A stretch of DNA of 64,000 bases from Rhizoctonia solani (lineage: Eukaryota > Basidiomycota > Agaricomycetes > Cantharellales > Ceratobasidiaceae): contig NC_057384.1 of the NCBI RefSeq assembly GCF_016906535.1, positions 310,001 to 374,000 of the forward strand, written 5' to 3'. Below, piece after piece: positions 23,904-34,930 of the stretch; position 1 is the first letter of the stretch, and each line of letters opens with the position of its first letter. Made by a program: the position numbers and the translations under genes. The notes under the pieces were generated by a model. The model was not told the origin of the DNA and did not search any database. It was given only the letters and a program-made list of their open reading frames with translations.

Positions 23904-24784
23904 CTACCAAACGGTCAAGACACAACCGAGAACCACGCCGACAGCACCCATGCCAATACCGACGCCCCTCGACACCCACTCGTTCCTCCACCCACCGAGC
24001 GCAGCATTCTCGCTCACAAACGTATACGCAAACTGCGCAGTCGGATTCGGTCCTCCCTTGAGCGTCACTTCGTTGGCGCCCGCATTGGCAGCTGCAACCG
24101 TTCCGGATGTGGGCGTCGAACCCGCGGCGAGGATGGAAAAGCGCTCGGACATCGAGTAGACGTTGCCGTGCGTAGAGTCGAGGAAGAGTACATAGTAGTC
24201 GTCGCCCGTGGGTACACTATCCAAGTGGATATTCAGATGTTCCATGATGTCGAGACTAGAATAAACCAGAGTCAGTGGCCATGCCGAATTGAAAAAAAGG
24301 GCCGAGTAAAAATAGACGTGGATTCGGTAATCCAATTGGGAGACATGGTTGCAGTCACCGGTGCGGCATCTCCCCTTGAACAAGCAACGCAAATCACTCA
24401 CCGTTCCGCGCAACAAACAGCAGTCCATCCGTCTTTAGTCTCGCAAGCTCAATGTCGAACTGCGTCACGCCCTCAAAGGCAGATACCCAGCTCAGACCGT
24501 TTGATTGCCCGATTTGCCAGGGATGTTGTGGAGACGGCGTTTTAATTTTGAGATAGGCTGTCCAGGATACGTTTTTTTATAGCACAGAGAGACGAGCGAG
24601 CGAGCGCGTAACCAGGTCGTGACCAAGTGTCAAAACGAGAGAGAAAAACCACAAGCGATATATAGTCAGCTCTAGAACACACATGCACACTCGAGATAAA
24701 ACTTTAAAACGCACTCGGACTTCCTCCCAACACACATGGCACAACGGCCATAACTACGGCCAGCGCCCAAGTCAAGCAACGCAT
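23904..24784 (-). CDS. Secreted GPI-anchored Kre9/Knh1-like protein
   Basis: Three exons: 24784–24721, 24557–24402 and 24255–23904. Signal peptide MRCLTWALAVVMAVVPCVLG; then an Ig-like N-terminal domain with PSPQHPWQIGQSNGLSW and ELARLKTDGLLFVARN. Next come LNIHLDSVPTGDDYYVLFLDST and YSMSERFSIL, the hallmarks of the Kre9/Knh1-type family. A short Ala/Ser/Thr/Gly linker and a C-terminal hydrophobic tail (VGIGMGAVGVVLGCVLTVW) suggest GPI anchoring at the cell surface. Yeast relatives act in beta-1,6-glucan assembly; here the role is inferred as cell-wall related. The exon 2–exon 3 join is one base out of phase; an extra G at 24401 would fix it. The exon 1 donor (GTCCGAG) is weak. Confidence 0.72.
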
Positions 24785-25639
24785 CTTTTTCGGTGTGTGG
24801 TAAAATGAACAGCTGAACGGTGGTATTGCTGTGGTTCAAAACTGGCCGTCCTCTTTTTTTTTTTTTTTTTTCCTTCTGTTTCTCCCGTCGAGACGTGAAA
24901 GTTTGACCTAGACCGATTAAGATAGAGCGAATGACAAGGTTGTGATAGATGGCTGAAAGACCTAATTCAAAAAAGGGGTCTGTTCTCTTGCGTCGGGTAA
25001 AGTGGGGTGTCACGTGCAAAATGGGGAATTTCAGCGCGTGGAAGAGCAAAGATGTCACCAACGAACCGCTCCGTAGTTGCACTCGGAGTCGCGATGGAGA
25101 TATGGGGTTGATACGACTCTAGAATAGCGACGGAGAGAGTAGGAGGTTAATGCTGTAGGCATTCTGGCTGTCAGATCCTAGGTAAATTCATTGTGGTGGG
25201 TCCCATACATATATCAATCTGGGCAGGCACGAGGGACCAGTCAAGCTCGCACCCAATAGTACCGCTGCATATTGGACGCAACCACCTGAAAGCATACTAC
25301 CAGGGCATATGTAGAACAAAATCCAATCATTTGCCAGGAAGTCCCTTAACTGGATAAAAGTAACCTCTTGCATCTGGTGCTTAGTTTCTGAAGGCATCGC
25401 AAACGCATAACCCTATGATTTGTAGAAGAAAATAGTCTTTTCAAGACACCTGAAGTTTCATAAATACATTCGACACTCCTTCAGACTAGAAATACATCAC
25501 TCAAAGCTCATTCAGTCGCATATAGCACTTTGTCCACTCTTTTCCCAGGAGGAGTTTCTGTTTGGGAATAATAAGAGAGCCACTGCCGGTGATAGACGGA
25601 ATGATTGAGTAGTAGTGTTGATTTCGAGTATGATGTCAT

Positions 25640-28490
25640 CTAGGTTCCACACTCGAATACATAACTCGGGCTCTCATCAAGTGAGAATGTCACTGAATTA
25701 ATCTTGTCGGTACAGCCTGTAAACGGGCCCGAGGCGAGCTCGCCGGATTCGATACTGCAGACCCGGACGGTACGATCCTTGGAGGCCGTTGCGAGGCGTG
25801 TATCATCATGAGAGAAGCTCGCGGTAGTGACCATGTCTGGATGCCCTTGAACGGCCCGACAACGGCGCTGGCATCCTCGGTACTCAGCACAGCCGTGTTC
25901 AATGATGGGATAACGTTGATTGACATTTTGAGTGGGGTCTGCACTCGCATTATCTTGGAAGTAAGCGATCCTTGCTGGGATTCCCATATCCAAATGCTTT
26001 GGTCCCGCTGAGAATATAGCCGTCTGCATGTCCGACATCTGATCTTCAAACCAGCGAGGAAGTATCAGACCTTTGCTGAAGTTCCAGACACGAACAGTGT
26101 GATAGAGGATCCAGAGATGACGCGAGTTCCATCGTTCGAGTAGGTCACCGAGTGTACTTTATTGGTGTGGCCAGAAAATGGGCCTGCAAAGGGTGTGCCG
26201 TCGTCAATGTCCAATATCTAATGGTTGCGTCGTCCGATCCCGAGGTAGCATACGCGCCATCGGGCGAGATTGCCACCGAGTTCACGGGGCAGTGTGGGCC
26301 TTCCAATGGTTTCGTCGCCGGTGTTCCGTCAGATACGTTCCGGGTCCGGGTGGCGCCATCACTTGAGCCTAAAAAAAGGTGTTTGCTGCTGCGGGTGAAG
26401 ACCAGCGATGTAACATAGGCAGTATGGTCCTTCAATGGGGTGAGAACGGGAGCACCGTTAGACCCATTGACGAATCGGATGGTGCTGTCTTCTTGGCCAA
26501 AAATGGAATGTATTTGCCGTCTGGAGAGTAAGTCGCGCAGCATGCAAGTTTGATATCTTAGACCGGGTGCTGCGTGGAACGTATACCGCCGGTAGCGTTC
26601 CAGAAACGGGTCGAGTCCTGGCGTGAGGCTGAGACAGCATAGCTACCATCCGACGAGAACGCAGTCGAACAAGCATAAGGTTTGTCTCCACAAAATGGGT
26701 CTGCCAGGATCTTCCCATTACGAGTGCTGCATATCCGCAGCCTTCCACCTCTTGATGCGGTGGCTATGCGTGTGCCGTCGCAGAAATAGGAGGTGGGACA
26801 ACGCAGCCGGTGATCGTCAAAGGCCCCATTAAGAAACCAGTGTCGTCTCCCAAATCGCGCCCATTGATCTCGAAGGGTCCTAGTACCAGGTCGCCACCGT
26901 GAGCGTTGCGGGTGCTGAGATTGTCACCATAGCATCCAACAGGGGCATGTGCACCTTGAGGGTCGTATGCGACCGAACATACTAGCGATAGAGTGCTCCA
27001 GGTCGCTAACATAGCACATTCTCTGCTATCCATAAGGCTAACCTACACTTGCAGCAGCCCACGCGTGCACTTCCAGTAGTGCTGATACACCAGACTGGAC
27101 CTCGGACAAGACGGAAGCGATGAGACGTAAATGTGGGGCGTCAAGCGCGAGACTGAGTTCGCAGTAAGGCCTGTGAAAAGTTGAGACAGTCTTCGACCAG
27201 AGTCATGAATTCTCGGCCTAGTCCGACATCCTATGTTCTGCGCTCGGTCAGGCTAAATAACAACTGAGCCGAAGCTATAATCTCACCACCAGCCAGTCCT
27301 TTGCCTTTATAAGCGTCCCGATCTCCATGGTCGTCTCTTGCCTGATATCTATCACGTCCATCCAGAACAGGAACTGGTTCGACAGGAAATCTCCCAGGAT
27401 CTCCAGTAGATAGTCCGTTCTCAGAGCCAGCTCAAGACGGTTGCCCCCGTAGCGGCACGTGCGCATCAAAGTTGACGGTATATGCGTTCTGATTCGGTCT
27501 TCGATATCGACCGCATCCTTGTCTACCACAAGCGAGGACTGGAGGTTACATATATTGAACCGCAGCTGCTCCTGCATTGCCGAGAAGCATCGGCGAGCGA
27601 GTCACTGGCTGTACTCGATTTGATCAAAAAAGTCCGAGCCGGCACGCTCGTTACTGAACACGAAGTCAGGGAACGAGGCGTGGAGTATGGAAACGAGCTT
27701 GGTTTGGTTTGACTGATGGACGACAGACCGTAGAGACCGAAGCGCATATACTCTCGCTCCAGGCCATTGATCTCGGCAAGAATGACGATTATCTCGATGC
27801 CATTCGGCTCCTGTGCGACCAAGACGGTCTGAAGCACGAATCGTATATCCTCTTTCTCGCCATCCTCCGGGGCATACTCTTCGCCCGAGGCTGATTGAAT
27901 ATCTGTTTATACAGTGTATCAAGGTGTGCGTGCTTTTCGAGGCACTGGGTGTCAACACTGGGACAGTCTCCAGTCGTTTCTGGGGCTCTCCCGATGTTAC
28001 AAAGCGTACTAGCATGGATGCATAGGTGAATAGCGCCCCCGATCGTTCGACAAGCTGATCAATTTCCAAGGGAGTGGCTGACGTAGACGATAGTTCTCCT
28101 TTCAGGAATAGCTCGATGTCTGTTCGTACCAGTGACCTCTCGATCTTGTGAAGGTGTATAACCACGCGAGACTGGCTGTTGTGCTGCATCATACTGGGAT
28201 ATATCGGGCTCTGGTCGACTGGTCACTAGTAATTCAGCGGCACGCCTGTTGTGCATCGGAATATCAGGTCCGCCACCCGCTCCACTTCCATCTGGGTTTC
28301 ATACTCATTGAGCGCATCGATCACCAAAAGGGTGTTTTCTGGTAGTGCGTCCTTCACTTTGCTAGTGAATTTGAGCAAGATTGCGCACGGAGGGTTTCTG
28401 ACCGCAGCTTGCGCAGTCTTCTCTTCTTTGTCCACCAGGCGAGGACATTGCCGGATAGATGGGTGCAAATAGTCGTCAAGTTGCTCTTCC
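25640..28490 (-). pseudogene. NACHT–WD40 (fungal NLR-type) gene, 5'-truncated and frame-broken
   Basis: Read 28490 to 25640. The NACHT domain appears from after the P-loop: FTSKVKDALPENTLLVIDALNEYE is the Walker B region and VTSRPEPDISQYDA the following sensor motif. No Walker A GxxxxGKT is seen upstream. Downstream is a helical linker with HTLIHCINRYSIS-like text, then WD40 repeats: HTAYVTSLVFTRSSKHLFLGSSDG, CPVNSVAISPDGAYATSGSDD, and HPDMVTTASFSHDDTRLATASKDRTVRV. Pieces sit in at least three frames, with several stops. Fungal NLRs of this class work in non-self recognition and regulated cell death, with the WD40 repeats as sensor. With no P-loop and many breaks, this copy is likely dead or badly assembled. 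Confidence 0.75.
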
Positions 28491-29817
28491 TGTTACCTCC
28501 GCGGACCAACCCATAACGTATTGGTGTTTGACAGTAAGAGGGAGCCCAAGTCTATATATGTTCAGCTTGTCCATGAGATCCAATGAAAATGTATGAGCCA
28601 AGCAGTATGTGTACTGTGAGTAGCTAGCTAAAATTGGAGATGAAGCTTGTTGTGGTTAGAATCCAACAAACCAAACGTTGGCACAACCATTGGGTGCCGG
28701 GTGGCGCCCATCTTCGGCAATAAGTTCTGGGACAGCACACCGGAAAATCCAGGTAAACTATAGATTAGATATGATTCCTTTTTCACATCAAGTCCCTTGA
28801 TTCTTAATCCCGGTACTTCACCACCATAGTAATTGCCAACCATAGTTATACTGTATCTTCAGTTGAATACTGGATCCATGGAATGGCGCCAACTCCTTGT
28901 GCTGACTGCTAAAAGATATGACCCAACAAAGGGTAGATATGACTGTTCCAGTTATTGTGGGTCTCTTGCTATCTTGACACTGGACCAGGGATTTAATTTC
29001 CGGACGGAAGTGAATTAAGTGTCATTATGCCATGTATCGGTGTCTCAAAAAAGGACTACACTAGAGCAATCACAAGAAAAAATCAAAGTCTAATCCCACG
29101 GAGATTGATATGATATCATCCGTGTCTATCAGGTCAAAGCCAAAATAGGGATTACGAGGCTTATTGAAGGTGCTATCATCTCATTCTCGCTTCAAATCAC
29201 CTTTCAAGTCACCTGTTGAAGACCGTTCAGTCCAGTCGTCTACAAGTGCCGAGCCCACTTCTCCTAATATAAATTATGTATAATTTCACGTCCAGGGAGG
29301 ATGCGCGGAATGTACCTCAGGCAATCTTATCACCCAACCTTGCTTGGTCCAGACTTCGACACCCGTCATGATACCTTAAAGGCACTTTGAGTTTCGGCTC
29401 TCTAAGGTGCTGTAAAATATATGCGTTCTGTTTGATTTTATGTATCTGCATTTTTGTGTCAGATAGTCCTGATTTTGGGCCCAAGGTATTCGTTGGCTTG
29501 GTATAAAAATCAGCACGTTTTATCTTTATTTATAGCCAATGTATGTTGAAGCAGTCAACTGGTGATTCCATATGCGTTTTCTTGCAAATTTCTTCCTAAT
29601 AATATGGATACTCAGATTGGATCATAGCAAGTTATACATGCATATATGAGGACTTTACAAAGCCTGTGCATTTTGACATCACATATATCGCAGTGCAATA
29701 CAAGCACCAAACTTACATAGGCCCAAGGTAAACTAAGATTGTTAAGCTATACCCATAAAATTCCCTTTTTGAAGAATCAACACATGTCTTTAGCTCAGAA
29801 ATTGAGTGAAAAAAGAA
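28491..29817. other. Intergenic, no supported gene
   Basis: AT-rich. Open frames at 28628–28843 and 28833–29018 show nothing recognisable. The missing 5' part of the NLR gene (P-loop and N-terminal effector domain) would be expected here and is absent. Confidence 0.5.
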
Positions 29818-29917
29818 TGCCACGAACCTGGATTGAACAGGTGACCTGTAGATTGCTACCCAGCAAGTCTCCTTGCTTAGCTTCAGTCTAACGCTCTCCC
29901 AGCTGAGCTACCGCGGC
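29818..29917 (-). tRNA. tRNA-Phe (anticodon GAA) with 27-nt intron
   Basis: The minus strand folds as a cloverleaf of 73 exonic nt: acceptor GCCGCGG pairing with TCGTGGC (two G·T pairs), D stem GCTC/GAGC, anticodon loop CTGAAGA with anticodon GAA, and T stem ACCTG/CAGGT around TTCAATC. Discriminator is A. The intron, 29854–29880, sits one base 3' of the anticodon (position 37/38), the standard eukaryotic site. The outermost anticodon-stem pair is a T·C mismatch. No CCA is encoded, as expected for a nuclear gene. Confidence 0.93.
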
Positions 29918-31972
29918 TTGTCGTCTACCTGCTATCAAAATACTATATCACGTGCAAATTGACTGAGCTGATTGATAGCTGCGGGTAGTAATCCTTCTTA
30001 TGACACGCGCTGGAAGGTTTCCCTATGAACGATCACCAAATATTGACGATCGACTCTCCCCAGAGATGCTGCATATCCCATATTCGTTCCGTGGAAACTG
30101 GACTTCGATAGCGCCGAAGACCGAACAGTACAATTTGGCTGAGCTTCAGTATTCACAGAAAACCTCGATCGTTGGCGCTTGCATGTACTCTCGCAGGACA
30201 AAACGCTGCGAGAAACTAGTTGAATTTATGAGTATATTTATGCTTACAATGGAATACTAGATGTTTTGGGATGAAGATTGTTGGATTATGGGAAAGTAGC
30301 AGCCTCGCAATGCAAGTACAGAACTTCACTGAACAGAATAACCTGTGGTAAACATGATAAACGCCAAAAAGACATAAAATCCGCATGACGTCTAGATCTT
30401 TACAGACACATCCGCTCAAAAACGCAGAATCAGCAACTCGATGGCGCGCAGGGATGAGCCCGTCATGAGGATTCGTGGGACCACTGATCGGATTTTACCG
30501 GCACTCCGCATACAACGCCCGATTTTTATATCCAAAAAATCCGTGCTTTTGGGGCTCGCCGCGAAGCAAGAGGCAGGTCTTAAGCTCTTCTTCTTCTTGA
30601 ACCTTTTTTCTGTAGACTAAAATTATTGGCTGGTATATACGTGTGCAGACGGTCACGGAAAGAGTGCGCAGCACAGTTAGCTTCAGTGGTCAATGTGGGT
30701 TCCACGTGCAAACAAAGTTTACCATAAGCAATATTATGAGCGCTATCAATCGAATCCTTCAATTAGACGCCACTTCAGACAACGAGGGTTTGGCACAGAG
30801 GTCTGCTGTGACTTTTCACGGTTACATTTGTAGTGTGTGAGCCACAAACTTGGTATGCCATGCATTCGGAGTTTCGGGGATACACTTGGATCTCAATCGC
30901 TCTCGCGTGAAATCTGTTCTTTGTATTCCAATGGATGGGTTATTCTCCTTTCGTGGCCTTCATCAAACCGTCCTGAATCTAAGTACCCCAGACAATCTTC
31001 TCGCGTGAAATCTGTTCTTTGTATTCCAATGGATGGGTTATTCTCCTTTCGTGGCCTTCATCAAACCGTCCTGAATCTAAGTACCCCAGACAATGGCTAG
31101 TATACTAGGGTAATTGAAGGTCCGTTGGGCCGTCGCCTTGTTCAGGGGGCTGGTAAGGACCAAGTGGTATGGGGCTCGCCGATCGGCGTGACTTGGTGCA
31201 TCTGTTACCTCGTTGTCCCACCCCACAGATTTACCCGATCGTTCTTGTCACGCACTTCCAACGGTCAATCAAACACTATAGACTTGAGGGGTGTGGTAAT
31301 CCAGCCTTTTTCGCTAAATTGGCGAAGAGCCCACGTGAAATCACGACTTTCTATCTTTAGATGTCCGTCAGGTAGGTTCATATCTTGAAAATATACAATT
31401 AAAATCGGATTTTGACAGACGTTGGAGTGCAACAGTTTTCGCCATGGATGAAACCCAGACCAACGTATCTCTCGGATGGAATCGAGGCCCCACTTGGTGC
31501 ACACGTTCCAATATCACGATACCGATAGGCGCTGTGCACATTTGACAAGACTCCACATATATAATCAGCACGACCAGCCTCGTGTTTTACTCGTGTTGCT
31601 TCCTGGTAATCACGGAGCATGCCCAAATATGAAGCACGTATGAGCTTAAATCTTTGTGTTCTGTAATACTTATTGCCAGGCAAATAGCTTACACGAATAC
31701 ATATATATTCGCATTTTGCTATCGCCTGTGTCACTAAAACACAGACTCCAATCCTCGGTAGCTCGGTATTGCAGTAATGTCTAATCATGTAAGTTGGCCA
31801 GGCGGTGTGATAGTAGTTATCTAGCTGAGATATTTCTTCTAGTTGAACCACGCTCCATATCCTCGAATGTCTACGAGGACGGACTTGATTCACGATGTAA
31901 GCTATGCCGCGGCCTGAAGCTTTAAGTTAACAGCCTTTCTAGCTCTCTCAGTCCAAGAAGCTCATACCATGG
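29918..31972. other. Intergenic with one tandem repeat, no supported gene
   Basis: About 2 kb upstream of the bestrophin genes. It contains the 98-bp tandem duplication at 30901–31094. Open frames at 30000–30260, 31125–31388 (plus) and 31399–31893 (minus, 164 codons) have no domain I recognise; the last is the longest but shows no splice-linked extension. Confidence 0.4.
30901..31094. repeat. 98-bp tandem duplication, two copies
   Basis: TCGCGTGAAATCTGTTC begins at 30903 and again at 31001, and both copies run through to CCCCAGACAAT without visible substitutions, so the event is recent. No gene is recognised here. Confidence 0.93.
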
Positions 31973-34217
31973 ATGTGTCGCTCTATTCTCGCTACGGCCC
32001 TGTTTCGCTGCTGGTATCTGATTGTATTGATCACCGCATGGGCTGCATGTGTCAGTATCATCAACGACAAAATTCGTAATCTGAGTACAGCCCACTCTCC
32101 TCACCGCGTGAGTCCCTTAATAGCTCTTGATATCTTGGTTTTGTGTCAATGGTGGTATTAGGTTCGGTACCATCCTTGGCTTTGTCATCTCGGTATGTGA
32201 GCTATGCCGTGCTCAATATTTTTATGACCCATTTATTCTTCCTTAGTACCGCACGTCATCAGCCTTCGAGAGATATAATGAAGGTAGAAGGTTATGGTCA
32301 ACTATCATTCTGGCAAGTAGAACCTTTTCTAGAACAGGTTAGTCCAGTTAAATAGTTCTCTCGCAACCTAAACCTAACGTACAATAAACGACAGTCTGGT
32401 TTCATATTCCGGATGAGCCTAAAATACCAACTGCTGCGTCTAGGCCTCCGAGTGCAGCTGCAGACGCAACGCTGGCATCGCATGAAGGCCAACCGACAGG
32501 TTTGAGATTGGCTCGCGCCCGAGTGCTGATTGAAAAACGTACAACAATCATCTGATTGAAGCATTCAGCATCGCAGTAAAACACTACCTCCGAGGCGAGG
32601 ATGGGATTTATTATGAAGATTATATAAGCTTGTTAAATTCTTGCCTGCATACGCACTTCCTAACAGCACCAAGATGCAAGACGATTGTGAGTGCTCCGGC
32701 GGGGGCGATGGAGCAGTTAGCGAAAGCCCTGTAAGGGGGACAAGACACTTGCCTGCATACGCACTTCCTAACAGCACCAAGATGCAAGACGATTGTGAGT
32801 GCTCCGGCGGGGGCGATGGAGCAGTTAGCGAAAGCCCTGTAAGGGGGACAAGACAGCAGAGTTGGACATCAGGATCCACCGCCCTTCCTGAACTACCTGA
32901 TGAAGTTCGGATTACGATACCTGATGTCCAAGAGAAATTCGTTTCCCCCGGCGAGGAGCCACGCTGCGAAACCATACCCAACCAAACGCCAAGCAGGCCG
33001 ACGGACAGGATAAAGAACCTGTTTATCTCTACCCGTCAAAAAATCCCCCAAATGGGCCATTCATGATATTTGGCCCTTGAGTCTGTTGATACAAGCGTTT
33101 CCACATAGATTTGTCTCCGGTAAGACGGCAGCAAGGTTGCGGAGGACAAATTGTCCGATTACCTTGAATGTTCCTTTGGAGATTACATTCTACCTAGTAG
33201 GTCAAACAAACAAAGCCAGAAAGGTTAATTTCAATTTGGCCGTTTAGAGCTCGTATATTGCTGCGCTGCAGCATAGACAGGCAATTGATGTACCTACCAC
33301 AAGTAAGTTGTCAATCAAATAAGTTGGTGAACTCTATAGATCTACTTATTCATTACCCGCAGATACTCTACTTCTAGGGCTTAACCAGCTGGTTGATTCG
33401 CTATCGGGCCTAGAAAGGATATTGACAACACCTATACCTTTTTCGTGAGTATCCCATCGCCTTGTTGTCTTATGGTAAGAAACCAATATGAATAGCTATG
33501 GAACCCAACTGTGGATATCGTGTTTCCTTTACCTAGGCGTCCTAGTAAGCACTCAAATACCTATAGTGATACTCGAACCTAACTCATTCTTGCGCATATA
33601 GCCGTTTCAAACTGTGGCAATCAATGGGGTATATTACGATCCCGGCAACGGCTATAGCGGTACGTTAAATGTGTATTTATGCCTTAGAACTGACCCCAAT
33701 TGTCGAGTTATTTGCTAGTCGTTCATATTCTTTGGGTTCCTGGCTGCAGGGGAGGAAATTGAAAGTGAGTGATTGATATGATCCAGCTCAGTTGATCAAG
33801 TTTCTTGATGCTGATGCGGTTGGTGATATTGCTAGATCCCTTTGGTAAGACTTAGTCATTCAATCATGTATTACTATCAGCCAACGATTCCGCACAATGG
33901 CAGGATACGACAAGGTGATCATCACTGTTGTGGATAATAGTTTATCAGGCTAACCATGCACATAGAACGATCTTGACATGGATTACTTTTGTAAAATCCT
34001 GATCCGGGCTGAACTTGATGCATTAATGAGCGTGCCAGTTCCAAAACCAGAAGAATGGGCGTTTTCAGAAGATAACAACTATCTTTTCGAGAGCGATGAC
34101 GCTGAAATCCCTGGGAGGTCCCCCGAAGAATGGTTAGAGGAAACAAATCCAGAAGAGGCGATGAGAAACGCGTTAATGGATTATGAGCTTGGCTTGTACA
34201 CAGATTCAAGAAGCTAG
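31973..34217 (+). CDS. Bestrophin-family anion channel, copy 1
   Basis: Recognised exons include 31973–32107, 32162–32192, 32247–32337, 32395–33196, 33248–33302, 33363–33444 and 33496 onward, ending at 34217. Bestrophin/RFP-TM landmarks: first membrane helix ending AWAACVSIINDK; FGTILGFVISYRTSSAFERYNEG; RRLWSTIILASRTFSRTVWF; AFSIAVKHYLRG; DIWPLSLLIQAFPHRF; VPLEITFYLSSYIAAL; PFSYGTQLWISCFLYLG; FIFFGFLAAGEEIENPFGYDKNDLDMD. Fungal relatives are thought to be membrane chloride/bicarbonate-type channels. The acidic C-tail runs to YTDSRS. Reading needs single-base corrections near 32090, 32550, 32620, 33050 and 33609, nearly all in homopolymers. The true start may lie in an upstream exon joined at the acceptor before SKKLIPW (about 31951). 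Confidence 0.82.
32641..32856. repeat. 108-bp in-frame tandem duplication inside bestrophin copy 1
   Basis: TTGCCTGCATACGCAC starts at 32641 and 32749. The period of 108 bp equals 36 codons, so the frame is kept and the segment LPAYALPNSTKM … SPVRGTRH is repeated. It sits in the cytoplasmic loop after the conserved FLPAYALP motif. The two copies look identical. Confidence 0.95.
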
Positions 34218-34930
34218 GCCTCCTCTCTGAAATTTCGGAGGTCTATGTGCATATAGGCAAATGATGTGTCACGGTCTTTTACCACGTCCAAAGGCTTTAT
34301 CCTACTACTTCCATCAATCTCTGGTCCAGATATACCCGGAAAGGATGATCGTGTATGCGGGGTAGGTTATCCACTAAGCGCTTGTTTGGTGGATCCACGG
34401 TGAGTTCTTTGCTCTTGTTATATGTATTCGACACTCGAGAGACGCCGGGCTCTGTAGTGTGATTTAGAGGTTGCATCGTGGTTGTATTCCGCCTCGTGTC
34501 TTACTCGTACCCGCTTATAGGCTATACCAGACTTATCGGTGTTTGTGATAGTACTCGCCCCTGGCTACTGCGGTCGGTACCGAAACTGGGGGACCAAAGG
34601 TATCCGTATTTAAGAGCTGGGTTGAGTGGGAAGGGTGTATACAGAGATACCTCTGATAGACAACCCACCCCCCTCCTAAGGCATGTTCCTAGTATTCTGG
34701 TTTTACATTTTATCTCATCGTATCGTTTGCAGGGTTTTAACCGGCCACAGATATTGGCTATTAAATTCCGGCCTAACGAAACTCAAATCGCTCACGTGCA
34801 TACAATACATTTAGCAAGTAACGGCTCGTGTAAGGATAGGCCAGAATAGTAATGTGAGCCTTTCCAGAATCATAGGGGTATACGCAATATAGCGACGGAT
34901 TCTAATGGCTGAAAATGTCTGCAGCGCAAA

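Noticed and set aside
24850..24880. Poly-T tract as a possible transposon poly-A tail
   Set aside because: No target-site duplication or retroelement sequence next to it; simple low-complexity run.
31399..31893. 164-codon minus-strand frame upstream of the bestrophin genes
   Set aside because: No recognised motif, no signal or membrane pattern, and no linked exons.
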